Shown here: piece by piece, positions 46,739-55,545 of the stretch | Position numbering within the stretch: the first letter of the stretch is position 1 | How the letters are laid out: each line of letters starts with the position of its first letter | Source of the DNA: Candidatus Delongbacteria bacterium | GTDB lineage: Bacteria > UBA4055 | DNA: 62,397 nt | Reading direction: 5' to 3' | Assembly: GCA_016937995.1 (NCBI GenBank) | Contig: JAFGVM010000098.1 | Location: 1-62,397 of the forward strand | The notes under the pieces: model-generated | What the model was told of the DNA's origin: nothing | What the model saw: the letters and a program-made list of their open reading frames with translations, nothing else | The model's database searches: none | Translations under genes and position numbers: made by a program

Positions 46739-48892
46739 TTAATTACTGTATGATAGTGCTTCCTCAAGATCCATTTTGCCATCTTTGAAATGTCTTATAG
46801 CATCTTCTCTCAGTGTCCAGTAAGTTCCCTCTTCTTTAGCAACATCACCGATCTCCAAAGCTGTTGCTCCTGCCATAACTGCTGATCTTATCTTTTTTGT
46901 CATCTCCATCATCTCAACGATCGCAACACGTCCTGCACGGCCTGTTCCCTTACAGTTAGCACAACCCTCTCCCTTATAAAATTTACCGTTTTGAATCTCA
47001 TCTTCTGTTAATCCAAGACCAATAAGTTGTTTTTTGTCATAATCATGCTCAACTTTGCACATTTTGCAAATTGTTCTACCAAGTCTTTGAGCTAATATCA
47101 GGTTAACAACCGTACCGACTAAATACTCTTTCAGTCCCATTTCCACAAAACGTGTAATAGTTGATGGAGCATCATTGGTATGCAACGTACTGAAAACAAG
47201 GTGACCGGTCAGCGCAGCCTCGCAACCAATATGGGCAGTTTCGTAGTCTCTCATCTCTCCAATAAGCACAACATCAGGGTCTTGACGAAGGATTTGACGA
47301 AGTGCTGTAGCAAATGTAAAATCCTGTTGTCTGTCTATCTGACATTGAATTATACCTTCGTTAACAAGCTCGACCGGATCTTCTACAGCCACAATGTTAA
47401 GTCTGACATTCTTTATATAATTCAAAGCGGACTGGAGTGTATTTGTTTTACCCGATCCTGTTGGTCCGGTCACAAGAACCATTCCATCCTTGTTTTTAAT
47501 TCCCCTGATGAATGCATCAATATATATCTGATTTCCACTAAAAATGCCTTCAATAGGAAATAGTGCTTCCGACTTCAAAAGACGTAATACAATTTTTTCA
47601 CCATGAATAGTAGGTAGTGTACCGACACGGAAGTCAATAGCCCTTCCTCTTAATTTCAACCTGATCTTACCATCCTGAGGACGTTTTTTAACATCAAGCT
47701 TCATAGTACCAGTCAAAACTTTGATCCTTGCTGATAACGGAGCTTTCAGTTTTGCAGGTAATTTCTCGTAACCAGTCGGAATATAAAGATCACCATCCTT
47801 TCTGAACCTGATCTGTAAAAACTTGTCGTGAGGTTCAACGTGAATATCTGAAGTTCCGTCAAGGTCTGCCTTAGCAAGAATACTGTTAACTAGCTTAATG
47901 ATAGGTGCTGAATCTGGATCACCCTCTTCATCTTCTGATACCGCAGCCAATTCCTCAACACTGATATCATCTTCATCACCGAAAACATCATTAAGAGCAG
48001 AAGATGCTGATTTTGTTGATTCTAGCTTCTTATACAGATCCTCAATTGCCGCTTCTATTTTGTCTTTTGTCGAATATATAGGAATGATAGACATCTGAGC
48101 TATCATTTTAAGATTGTCAGTAACTGCAAGATCATCAGGATTTAACATTGCTACAGTTAATCCGAACTCATCTTTGGAAAGTGGGATTAGAACATGTTTT
48201 CTTGCGAAATCTTCAGGTACTTTCAATAAGATATCATCAGGTATGGCATTAAACATTTTATCATCGGCAATACCATATCCCTTTTGTTCAGAAAGTGCCA
48301 ATACCAGATCATCTTCGGTCATTAGCTCCATATCAACCAGAGTTACTCCAAGCATTTTTCCCGTCTCTTTCTGTTGCTGAAGTGCTTCTAAAAGATCTTC
48401 CTCACTTATATAGCCGTTATCTATTAGAAACTGTCCGAAATAGTTCCTACTGCTACCGAATTCTTTCCTGACCATGTCAGAAGTTTGACCTTCAGGCTGA
48501 ACTGTACCTTTTTTTGATAAATGATTTTTTATCTTGTCTATCAACTCTTCGTTTTCAACCGGTTTTGAAAGAAAATCATTTATATGGCTTTCCGAAAAAG
48601 CTTTTATCGCTACATCCATATTTCCAAAGCCTGTTAGTATCATTGACATTACTTCAGGCTGCAATTCTTTGATTTTTTTTATCGTCTCAATACCATCCAT
48701 TTCAGGCATGTTAAGGTCTGAAATTATAAGATCAAAATCCTGTGTTTTGGCCATTTCAAGCGCAATAACACCATTTTCTGCCTGAAAAGTGTTTGTGAAA
48801 CCTTCTGATATCAGAAGATCATAATATGTTTCCCTCAGATCATCGTCATCATCAATAATTATAATATTTGAATTTAAAATTTCATCAGCCAT
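46739..48892 (-). CDS. pilB: PilB/GspE assembly ATPase with N-terminal receiver domain
   Basis: Hexameric ATPase powering pilus extension. The 717-residue protein starts with a complete REC domain (about 8-125; DDDDD at 14-18, acceptor D59 in IISDLNMPEMDG, T in MILTGFG, K in FLSKPVE). An MshEN/GspE-N domain follows (about 150-290, GQFLIDNGYISEEDLLEALQ). The ATPase core has Walker A GPTGSGKT (about 475-482), Walker B-type DPDVVLIGEMRD, the His box STLHTNDAPSTI, and a CxxC...CxxC zinc module (CKMC, CANC). A REC domain fused directly to the extension ATPase is unusual and implies phosphorelay control. Order: pilT, pilB, pilC. Confidence 0.94.
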   Translation of the reverse strand: MADEILNSNIIIIDDDDDLRETYYDLLISEGFTNTFQAENGVIALEMAKTQDFDLIISDLNMPEMDGIETIKKIKELQPEVMSMILTGFGNMDVAIKAFSESHINDFLSKPVENEELIDKIKNHLSKKGTVQPEGQTSDMVRKEFGSSRNYFGQFLIDNGYISEEDLLEALQQQKETGKMLGVTLVDMELMTEDDLVLALSEQKGYGIADDKMFNAIPDDILLKVPEDFARKHVLIPLSKDEFGLTVAMLNPDDLAVTDNLKMIAQMSIIPIYSTKDKIEAAIEDLYKKLESTKSASSALNDVFGDEDDISVEELAAVSEDEEGDPDSAPIIKLVNSILAKADLDGTSDIHVEPHDKFLQIRFRKDGDLYIPTGYEKLPAKLKAPLSARIKVLTGTMKLDVKKRPQDGKIRLKLRGRAIDFRVGTLPTIHGEKIVLRLLKSEALFPIEGIFSGNQIYIDAFIRGIKNKDGMVLVTGPTGSGKTNTLQSALNYIKNVRLNIVAVEDPVELVNEGIIQCQIDRQQDFTFATALRQILRQDPDVVLIGEMRDYETAHIGCEAALTGHLVFSTLHTNDAPSTITRFVEMGLKEYLVGTVVNLILAQRLGRTICKMCKVEHDYDKKQLIGLGLTEDEIQNGKFYKGEGCANCKGTGRAGRVAIVEMMEMTKKIRSAVMAGATALEIGDVAKEEGTYWTLREDAIRHFKDGKMDLEEALSYSN

Positions 48893-48914
48893 AATTCTCT
48901 TCCAAATTTAATTA

Positions 48915-49985
48915 TCATCTTATACCTTCTCTGTCCATTAAGTCAAGCAAGATACCTATCTCTGTGTTACAGTTGTGAATTGCGGTTTCTTTCTCTATCA
49001 AACCATCCTTTACCAGAGAAACCAAATGTTGATTGAATGTCATCATACCATATTTCTGACTGACCTGTATCATACTGTCAAGCTGATGGACTTTATTCTC
49101 TCTTATCAAGGATTGAATTGCAGGTGTTCCGATCATTATCTCACAACCAAGTACACGACCACCACCAATCTTAGGTAACAACTTTTGAGTAACAACACCC
49201 TGCAACATCATACCCAGCTGTGTTCTTACCTGCTCCTGAGCATTTTCAGGGAATGAATCAATGATCCTTCCAATTGTTTGAGCACAGGAATTTGTATGCA
49301 GAGTTGTCATAACAAGGTGTCCTGTCTCAGCAGCTCTTAAAGCCAGCTCAATTGTTTCCCTGTCTCTCATCTCTCCGACAAGAATAACATCAGGATCCTG
49401 TCTCAGTGCCGCCTTCAGAGCAAAATTAAAGCCCTTGAAGTCTGTTCCCAGCTCTCTCTGGTTAATGATCGCTCTTTTAGACTTGTGCAGAAACTCTATC
49501 GGATCCTCAATTGTCAAAATATGCAATGGGTATTCACTGTTTATCTTATCTACCATAGTAGCTAAAGTCGTTGATTTACCTGATCCTGTAGGTCCTGTTA
49601 CCAAGATAATTCCATTAGGTTTATCACATAACGTAGAAACTATAGGCGGGATACCGGCTTCATCAAAAGACCTGATATCGTTCGGGATCGCTCTAAAAGC
49701 AATTGAAATAGCCTCTCTCTGACTGTAAACGTTAACCCTGAATCTTCCCAAATTCCTTATACCTGTAGAAAGGTCGACCTGTAAATTTTTTTCAAATTCG
49801 TTCTTTTGATATTCATTCAAAACACTATAAGCAATTTCTTTTGTTTCATTAGGCATTAAAACAGGATGGTTCAGCCTTACCAGATCACCGTCTATCCTAA
49901 TTACAGGGGGACTCCCGGCACAAATGTGCAGATCAGAAGCTCCTTCCTGTACACAAATTTCTAATAATTCAACAACATCAGCCAT
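48915..49985 (-). CDS. pilT: Type IV pilus retraction ATPase
   Basis: Hexameric ATPase for pilus disassembly and twitching. The 356-residue protein begins VVELLEICVQEGASDLHICAG and includes Walker A GPTGSGKST (about 130-138), the Asp box ILTIEDPIEFLH, Walker B DPDVILVGEMRD and the His box MTTLHTNSCAQTI. The C-terminal segment has AIRNLG-type GIRNLGRFRVN (about 75-85). There is no zinc module, as expected for PilT. It stops with TGA directly followed by TAA. It is the first gene of the pilT-pilB-pilC block. Confidence 0.96.
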   Translation of the reverse strand: MADVVELLEICVQEGASDLHICAGSPPVIRIDGDLVRLNHPVLMPNETKEIAYSVLNEYQKNEFEKNLQVDLSTGIRNLGRFRVNVYSQREAISIAFRAIPNDIRSFDEAGIPPIVSTLCDKPNGIILVTGPTGSGKSTTLATMVDKINSEYPLHILTIEDPIEFLHKSKRAIINQRELGTDFKGFNFALKAALRQDPDVILVGEMRDRETIELALRAAETGHLVMTTLHTNSCAQTIGRIIDSFPENAQEQVRTQLGMMLQGVVTQKLLPKIGGGRVLGCEIMIGTPAIQSLIRENKVHQLDSMIQVSQKYGMMTFNQHLVSLVKDGLIEKETAIHNCNTEIGILLDLMDREGIR

Positions 49986-50053
49986 GAAATCTCCATATAG
50001 TTAGTTTGCTTGTTACCCAATAAATCAGTTGAAAAATATTAAACTGATAATTT

Positions 50054-50082
50054 AGCAGATAAAAAAATACATTTTATCCGCT
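50054..50082 (-). terminator. Probable terminator of the channel/CNBD operon
   Basis: AGC-A-GATAAAA pairs with TTTTATC-C-GCT with one mismatch, in the gap between the CNBD gene's 3' end and pilT. No long T-run follows, so confidence is modest. Confidence 0.4.
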
Positions 50083-50158
50083 ACAAAGTCAAGAGTTAAA
50101 AAACATCACAATGCTTAACGATTTTAACGAGAATGATCAAATCAATGAGCCTTGATAT

Positions 50159-50656
50159 CTAAAGTTTAAGAGACATCGTAAAAGCGGTAATGAGCTTTGC
50201 CAGTTCAACATTGGATCGGTCAAGTAATTCAGAAAGTTTTAATCCTATATTCTTAAGAACTGTTATCCCTATTTCTGGATTTTGAGAAATTATATTTTCA
50301 AAGTCACTTTTGGATAATATTGCAACCTTAGTATCTTTTTTGGCTATTATTGAGGCACTTCTTTTAAAATTGGTATCGAACATTGACATTTCTCCAAAAT
50401 AATAAAGAGCATCCTCTTTTATGTTGATGATCTTCTTATCATCTGGATTCATTTTTATTTGTTCGAACAACGGAACTAAACTCTTATCAATAGTTATTTC
50501 ACCCTCCAGAAGCAGGAACATAGAATCTCCAATGGAATGCTCCTCAATTATCATATCACCTGCTTCATAGTCACTTGTTCTGAAATATTTTTTTATACTG
50601 CTTATCTGGTCTGTTGTCAGACCGTTGAATAATGAATTTTCGTTAAAATTAATCAC
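50159..50656 (-). CDS. Stand-alone cyclic nucleotide-binding domain protein
   Basis: A 165-residue protein consisting only of a CNBD/cupin fold. Strands include FRTSDYEAGDMIIEEHSIGD and MFLLLEGEITIDK, and the phosphate-binding cassette is YFGEMSMFDTNFKRSASIIA, where GE and R are the cyclic-nucleotide contact residues. A C-terminal helix follows. There is no DNA-binding helix-turn-helix, so it is not a CRP regulator. It begins 26 nt downstream of a two-helix K+ channel gene, and the simplest reading is a separate ligand-sensing subunit or regulator of that channel. Confidence 0.85.
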   Translation of the reverse strand: MINFNENSLFNGLTTDQISSIKKYFRTSDYEAGDMIIEEHSIGDSMFLLLEGEITIDKSLVPLFEQIKMNPDDKKIINIKEDALYYFGEMSMFDTNFKRSASIIAKKDTKVAILSKSDFENIISQNPEIGITVLKNIGLKLSELLDRSNVELAKLITAFTMSLKL

Positions 50657-50682
50657 CTGACTCTCCCTATATTGACCAACAT

Positions 50683-51813
50683 TTAATTGTTCTGTTCTAT
50701 GAGAACGGCATGTTCAAATTCTTTAACGATATAATCATCCGACGGATTAATAGATATTTTTTTCTTTTCAAGATCGTTTATCATCCTGCCGGCTTCCTCA
50801 AATTTTCTTTTTATGAAAGCATCTATTGAACTGGTATCAGACGCATTTATATTTTTCATTTTCAAAATATCCTGATACTGAATAAGGGCTATTACGATGG
50901 CATTCTTTTTTTCTTTGTAGTAAGCTGACAGCTCCTTAAATGTTTTTCCAATAAATTCTTTCGGTATCTCTGTTGATCTCAACACATTATCTTTTTCATA
51001 GCTTAATAATTCCCAGATAACACTGTTTAAACCTGGTGATATTATATTTGTTGTTAAAAAATAAGGTACGGATTGAGATGAAATAAAATAATCATCGACT
51101 TTAGCTCTTTCGATATATGGAATTGTCTCTGTTCTGTTAAGTTGAGTATAGACTTTTATCTTTTCCGAGATAGATTTTATCGTCATAGTTGCAAATACTG
51201 TTTTTTCATCTGCGCCCTGGGATGAAGTTAATGAATTATCCGGTACTATTATAACTCCTTGTGACGACTCAACATTTGCTCTTTCCAGAACATTTATATC
51301 TGCAAAATCACCTTTGATGAACTGAATATTTGTATCAGGATATTTTTCCAGCACGGAATTTAACTGCTGCGAATCCAGATCATTGATAAGTACGATCTCT
51401 CCTGTTGTTGTTTCAGATAATATTTTAATTATCCCTTCAACACTCCAGTTCCATCCACAGATTATCGTGTGTTTTTTGAATTTTATCCGGCCCATACCTT
51501 GCCCGTCCTTGATTTTTTTTGCTATTAAAATTGATGAAATTATCGCAGTAAAAATTGAAAGAAAGATCATACCGAAAAATATCAATCCCATAACGATTAT
51601 CTTACCCATATTGCTATGTGGAGTTATATCTCCGTATCCAACTGTGCTTATAGTAACTACTGAAAAATAGAAAGCTTCAAAGAATGAATTTATATTCTTT
51701 TCGAATATTATCAGAAGTATTCCTGATAGGATCAGTACCAGAACTGTAAGAGTAGCGATCATCATCAGGTCACTTTTTCTAAATTCTCGCAATATTCTTT
51801 TTATCCGTTTCAA
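50683..51813 (-). CDS. Two-transmembrane potassium channel with RCK (TrkA-N) domain
   Basis: A 376-residue MthK-like channel. It has one membrane helix (about 18-38), a pore helix and the selectivity filter TVGYGD (about 57-62), a second helix (about 75-98), then a cytoplasmic RCK_N domain. The nucleotide loop there reads CGWNWSVEG rather than the usual GxGxxG, with the acidic end VLINDLD. A C-terminal extension of about 80 residues is helical and charged. The altered glycine motif suggests that a different or no dinucleotide is bound. It forms a two-gene operon with the CNBD protein. Confidence 0.92.
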   Translation of the reverse strand: MKRIKRILREFRKSDLMMIATLTVLVLILSGILLIIFEKNINSFFEAFYFSVVTISTVGYGDITPHSNMGKIIVMGLIFFGMIFLSIFTAIISSILIAKKIKDGQGMGRIKFKKHTIICGWNWSVEGIIKILSETTTGEIVLINDLDSQQLNSVLEKYPDTNIQFIKGDFADINVLERANVESSQGVIIVPDNSLTSSQGADEKTVFATMTIKSISEKIKVYTQLNRTETIPYIERAKVDDYFISSQSVPYFLTTNIISPGLNSVIWELLSYEKDNVLRSTEIPKEFIGKTFKELSAYYKEKKNAIVIALIQYQDILKMKNINASDTSSIDAFIKRKFEEAGRMINDLEKKKISINPSDDYIVKEFEHAVLIEQNN

Positions 51814-51918
51814 ATTCCACCTTGAGAAATATTTTATTACACAAGAATTAGTCTATACGTAGAATTTATTCGTATTTGTCTGCTTTTGCAAGAATTTTAA
51901 AAAAATATTATTAAGGAA

Positions 51919-51945
51919 ATAAAAAAGGGGAGTCAAACTCCCCTT
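51919..51945 (-). terminator. Rho-independent terminator
   Basis: AAGGGGAGT (51925-51933) pairs with ACTCCCCTT (51937-51945). On the minus strand it is followed by a T-run. It ends the GTPase-like gene at 51966-53303. Confidence 0.88.
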
Positions 51946-51965
51946 AGATCTTCAGTAAGAAGAAA

Positions 51966-53303
51966 TTAATTTACGAACTTTGCTATAAATTCATCAATAA
52001 CACCTGTCAGGTTAGGCTTTCCGATCTCATCAAGATCATAACCTATTCTTACTGTAGGTTTGTTGATATTGATTATTCTGTTAAGGTCCATTGGAGTTCC
52101 GATAATAACAGTATCGCATTCAGTGTTGTTGATAGTAGTTTCAAGATCTTTAACCTGCTCATCACCATATCCCATTGCTGGAAGTAATGTACCGATGTTA
52201 GGATATATCTTGAAAGTTTCAGTTAGTTTGCCAACGGTATAAGGTCTAGGGTCAACTATCTCAGCTGCACCAAATTTCATTGCTGCCACAGTTCCGGCAC
52301 CTAATTTCATCTCACCGTGAGTAAGTGTCGGACCATCCTCAACAACAAGAACTTTTTTACCTTTTATCAAAGATGGGTCTTCAACAGTTACAGGAGAAGC
52401 TGCATCAACAACGATCGCTTTAGGATTTACTTTAGCGATGTTCTTTCTTACTGTTTGAATATCTTCAGGATTTGCTGTATCCATTTTATTGATAATAACT
52501 ACGTCAGCCATTCTTAGAGATACTTCTCCAGGATAATAGCTAAGCTCAGCACCTGCTCTGTGAGGGTCTGCTACAGTTATACTTAGATCTGCATCAAAGA
52601 ATTCAAAGTCATTGTTTCCACCATCCCAAAGGATAACGTCGCAACCGCTTGGATCTTGTTCAGCTGCTCTTAGAATTGCTTCATAATCAACACCGGCATA
52701 TATTACGTTACCGCGAACTACGTGTGGTTCGTACTCTTCCATTTCCTCGATAGTACATTTGTGTAATGCAAGATCCTCAACTTTTGCAAATCTCTGAACT
52801 TTCTGAGCTACAAGATCACCGTAAGGCATAGGGTGTCTTGCTGCAACAACTTTAAGTCCTTTAGCCATAAGAAGTTCAATAACTTTTCTTGAAGTCTGCG
52901 ATTTACCACAACCTGTTCTTGTTGCACAAACTGAAATTACCGGCTTAGTGCTCTTAAGAGCTGTTTTCTTAGGACCGATAAGTTTAAAGTCAGCACCTGC
53001 AGTATTAACTTTTGCACTTACGTTCATTACATGTTGGTATGTTACATCACTGTATGAAAAGACACACTCGTCAACATCCAGGTCTTTGATCAGTTGTTCC
53101 AATTGCTCTTCAGCATAAATCGGAATTCCTTCCGGATAAAGTTCACCTGCTAATTCTGCAGGATATTTTCTACCGTCAATATCAGGTATTTGAGCTGCTG
53201 TGAAAGCTACTACATTAAAATCTGCATTGTCTCTGTAGCAAGTGTTAAAGTTATGAAAATCTCTTCCAGCTGCACCAATGATAAGAATATTCTTCTTAGC
53301 CAT
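51966..53303 (-). CDS. Predicted GTPase, cyclic 2,3-diphosphoglycerate synthetase-like (COG2403)
   Basis: A 445-residue protein. The N-terminal Rossmann-like domain begins NILIIGAAGRDFHNFNTCYR. A P-loop NTPase domain follows with CATRTGCGKSQTSRKVIE (about 127-144), an ILWDGGNNDFEF segment, and a guanine-recognition-like VIINKMD. The combination matches the COG2403 family, related to archaeal cyclic 2,3-diphosphoglycerate synthetase but widespread in bacteria with unknown substrate. GGAG precedes the start. It stands alone between terminators and intergenic space. Confidence 0.82.
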   Translation of the reverse strand: MAKKNILIIGAAGRDFHNFNTCYRDNADFNVVAFTAAQIPDIDGRKYPAELAGELYPEGIPIYAEEQLEQLIKDLDVDECVFSYSDVTYQHVMNVSAKVNTAGADFKLIGPKKTALKSTKPVISVCATRTGCGKSQTSRKVIELLMAKGLKVVAARHPMPYGDLVAQKVQRFAKVEDLALHKCTIEEMEEYEPHVVRGNVIYAGVDYEAILRAAEQDPSGCDVILWDGGNNDFEFFDADLSITVADPHRAGAELSYYPGEVSLRMADVVIINKMDTANPEDIQTVRKNIAKVNPKAIVVDAASPVTVEDPSLIKGKKVLVVEDGPTLTHGEMKLGAGTVAAMKFGAAEIVDPRPYTVGKLTETFKIYPNIGTLLPAMGYGDEQVKDLETTINNTECDTVIIGTPMDLNRIININKPTVRIGYDLDEIGKPNLTGVIDEFIAKFVN

Positions 53304-53506
53304 TTTGACTCCTTTTTTTTTATTTCAAGTTTTTGTTAGCTTTACTACGTCAACTTATGACGAATTGCTAATATAAGGGTTTAAACTTTAAAATCAAGAA
53401 ATTTTATTATGTCTAATTTGCCGAATTTATTCATAATGACAAATTTTTTATTCTTTTCTGCTTTCTTTTATATTATATTATGTAAAACAAAAACCGGTGA
53501 TCTGTT

Positions 53507-54202
53507 ATGAAAAAAGTAACTGTCATTATCACAGCAGCTGGATCTGGCAAAAGAATGAATTCACATACTAAGAAACAGTATCTGGAAATTCAGGGAAAAC
53601 CAGTTTTAGCACATTCTGTTAAGATTTTTAACAATATTGATACCGTAAATGATATTGTTATTGTTTGTCCGGCTGAAGATATTGATTTCGTCGGATCAGA
53701 GATCGTTGAAAAGTATGGTCTTGGGAAAGTGATCGACATTGTTCCTGGTGGAAAACAAAGACATAATTCTGTGTTCAATGCTTTGAAAAAGGTAAAATGC
53801 AGATATGATGATATTGTCTTAATCCATGATGGCGTACGACCTTTCGCTTCGGAATCTTCCGTCATCAACTCCATTGAGGCAGCAATTGAATTTGGGGCAG
53901 CTGTTGTAGGTGTTAAACCAAAGAACACTACTAAAACTCTACGATCAGGAAATATATATCAGACATTGAACAGAGACGAACTATTTTCAGTTCAGACACC
54001 TCAGACTTTTCAGTATGATATTATAATGAACTGCTATGAAAAGGCATTTGAGGATAACTTTTTTTCAACAGATGATTCCGCGTTAGTGGAAAAATATGCT
54101 GATCATATCCAGATAATTCCAGTTGAAGGTGATTATTTTAACATAAAGATCACTACAGAAGAAGATCTTGTTTTCGCAAATGCGATCCTTGGGAATAAAT
54201 AA
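53507..54202 (+). CDS. ispD: 2-C-methyl-D-erythritol 4-phosphate cytidylyltransferase
   Basis: Third enzyme of the MEP isoprenoid pathway: CTP + MEP gives CDP-methylerythritol. The 231-residue protein shows the nucleotide loop ITAAGSGKRMNSHTKKQYLE (about 8-27), HDGVRPFASES, the VGVKPKNTTK region and the LFSVQTPQTFQ segment. These residues identify IspD within the nucleotidyltransferase family. It is monocistronic here; ispF, often adjacent, is absent. Confidence 0.95.
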   Translation: MKKVTVIITAAGSGKRMNSHTKKQYLEIQGKPVLAHSVKIFNNIDTVNDIVIVCPAEDIDFVGSEIVEKYGLGKVIDIVPGGKQRHNSVFNALKKVKCRYDDIVLIHDGVRPFASESSVINSIEAAIEFGAAVVGVKPKNTTKTLRSGNIYQTLNRDELFSVQTPQTFQYDIIMNCYEKAFEDNFFSTDDSALVEKYADHIQIIPVEGDYFNIKITTEEDLVFANAILGNK

Positions 54203-54223
54203 GTGTTTATGTAGTGAAGAATT

Positions 54224-54293
54224 TGTCATATTCGGATTTCATCCGGATATCTTTAAATGTGTGGATTCCCGTGTCGGAGCACGAGAATGACAT
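54224..54293. repeat. Composite intergenic palindromic element (copy B)
   Basis: Starts TTGTCAT and ends ATGACATT, so the ends are inverted repeats. Inside are two hairpins: ATATTCGGA (54228-54236) with TCCGGATAT (54242-54250), one G-T pair; and TTCCCGTG with CACGAGAA (about 54266-54287). The first hairpin is nearly identical to the element at 7996-8022. It resembles REP-like dispersed elements. It lies after ispD and may serve as its terminator. Confidence 0.6.
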
Positions 54294-54358
54294 TGTCTTT
54301 TGATTTTTACTTGGTAATTGGAAATTCCTTGTTGGATATTGGATATTCAATCTTTTTT

Positions 54359-54775
54359 TTACATATTTTCCAAAAAAGCAATATCTTCATAAAGTTCATC
54401 ATCGTAAGAAAGATCCTGTTCTTCGTCAAGAAGATCATACGAATCCTCAAAGCCCTCGTTGTACAAACCATCGTATGCTAAAAGTAATTCATCATCATTA
54501 AAAATATCGTTCTTTACAGCTCTATCAAGTGTCTGCTTGTATACAATATCGTTATCAGTAACCGAAGGTTTCACAGATAATACATTTGATGAAATTATAA
54601 TAGCTAATACAACTGAAGCAGCTACAGAATATATTTTTAATCTTGTTTTGAAGAAATTAACTTTTTTCACTTTTAATTTAGATAATATCTGCTGATCAAG
54701 TCCTTCAGGAACTTTAACATATTCTTTTTTTAGCATTGAAAATATTTTTTCTTCTGATAGATCTTTGTGTTTCAT
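54359..54775 (-). CDS. Putative anti-sigma factor
   Basis: A 138-residue protein with one transmembrane segment (about 48-66, YSVAASVVLAIIISSNVL). A short basic cytoplasmic N-terminal part (about 1-45) precedes it, and the exported tail is strongly acidic (DDELLLAYDGLYNEGFEDSYD). Size, topology and position 2 nt after an ECF sigma gene make an anti-sigma role likely, but there is no recognisable zinc-binding ASD motif. The sigma factor would be held at the membrane until an unknown signal frees it. Confidence 0.62.
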   Translation of the reverse strand: MKHKDLSEEKIFSMLKKEYVKVPEGLDQQILSKLKVKKVNFFKTRLKIYSVAASVVLAIIISSNVLSVKPSVTDNDIVYKQTLDRAVKNDIFNDDELLLAYDGLYNEGFEDSYDLLDEEQDLSYDDELYEDIAFLENM

Positions 54776-54777
54776 TT

Positions 54778-55359
54778 TTATACCTTCATAATCCTTTTTA
54801 TTTTATCAATACCGTATCTATACCTGCTAAGTATACTATTGATTGAGACATCTGTCATCTCTGAAATTTCTTTGAAAGAAAAGCCTTCAGATCTGAGTAA
54901 AACTACTTCTCTCTGATTCTCAGGTAATTCAGCTATTGCCTCATTTATCGATTCTTTGCTCTCAAGTTCGATATTCTCTTCTTCTGGGTTCAGATCATCA
55001 GACCTCAGAGATTCTATCTGATCATTCTTACCATCATCATCAAAAGAAGCAGATTTGAAATAAAGGTTCTCATTGTCTTTTTTTATCTTTCTGAAATGAT
55101 CATAACTTGCATTTGTAGCAACAAAGAACAGGTAATTTGAAAATTTACCTTCCTCCTTATAATTCGGGAGGCTATTGGCAATCTTCAACCATGTATTCTG
55201 ATATATGTCCTTTGCGTTCTCCATTACTCCGACCTTTCTTATTATATAATTGAAAAGCTTATCATTGTAGCGACTCATTAATTCTCCGAAGAATTTTTCC
55301 TTTCCTGTCGAATTAAATTGTGAAATCAACTCCCCGTCTTTAAGCTTCTCTAATCTCAT
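54778..55359 (-). CDS. ECF-type RNA polymerase sigma factor
   Basis: A 193-residue sigma-70 family protein with only regions 2 and 4. Region 2 spans about 25-95 (YNDKLFNYIIRKVG, 'AKDIYQNTWLKIANSLPNYK', FLFFVATNASYDHFRK-like). An acidic linker of about 30 residues follows, and then region 4 (about 135-190; ELPENQREVVLLRSEGFSF, EISEMTDVSINSILSRYRYG). The acidic linker is rather long for the group. It is immediately followed by a membrane protein that is probably its anti-sigma factor. Target promoters cannot be named. Confidence 0.9.
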   Translation of the reverse strand: MRLEKLKDGELISQFNSTGKEKFFGELMSRYNDKLFNYIIRKVGVMENAKDIYQNTWLKIANSLPNYKEEGKFSNYLFFVATNASYDHFRKIKKDNENLYFKSASFDDDGKNDQIESLRSDDLNPEEENIELESKESINEAIAELPENQREVVLLRSEGFSFKEISEMTDVSINSILSRYRYGIDKIKRIMKV

Positions 55360-55482
55360 TTGCTCATGTTTCCATAGTCTTTACATTTAAGTAAACGCAG
55401 GTTTTCCTGTTTTATTTTAATCTACATAATTTATTAACTATTGACAATAATTCATTCTCTCTTTTTTCGTAAAAATAAAATT

Positions 55483-55512
55483 TTGCATATAGCGTCCTTA
55501 TCATTATATTTA
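55483..55512 (+). promoter_or_regulatory. Predicted pgk-tpiA promoter
   Basis: TTG (55483-55485), 19 nt, then TATATTTA (55505-55512), about 33 nt upstream of the start. Same spacing as the guaA promoter. Confidence 0.5.
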
Positions 55513-55545
55513 AAATCCGTAAAATTAAATTACTAGGAGATATAA

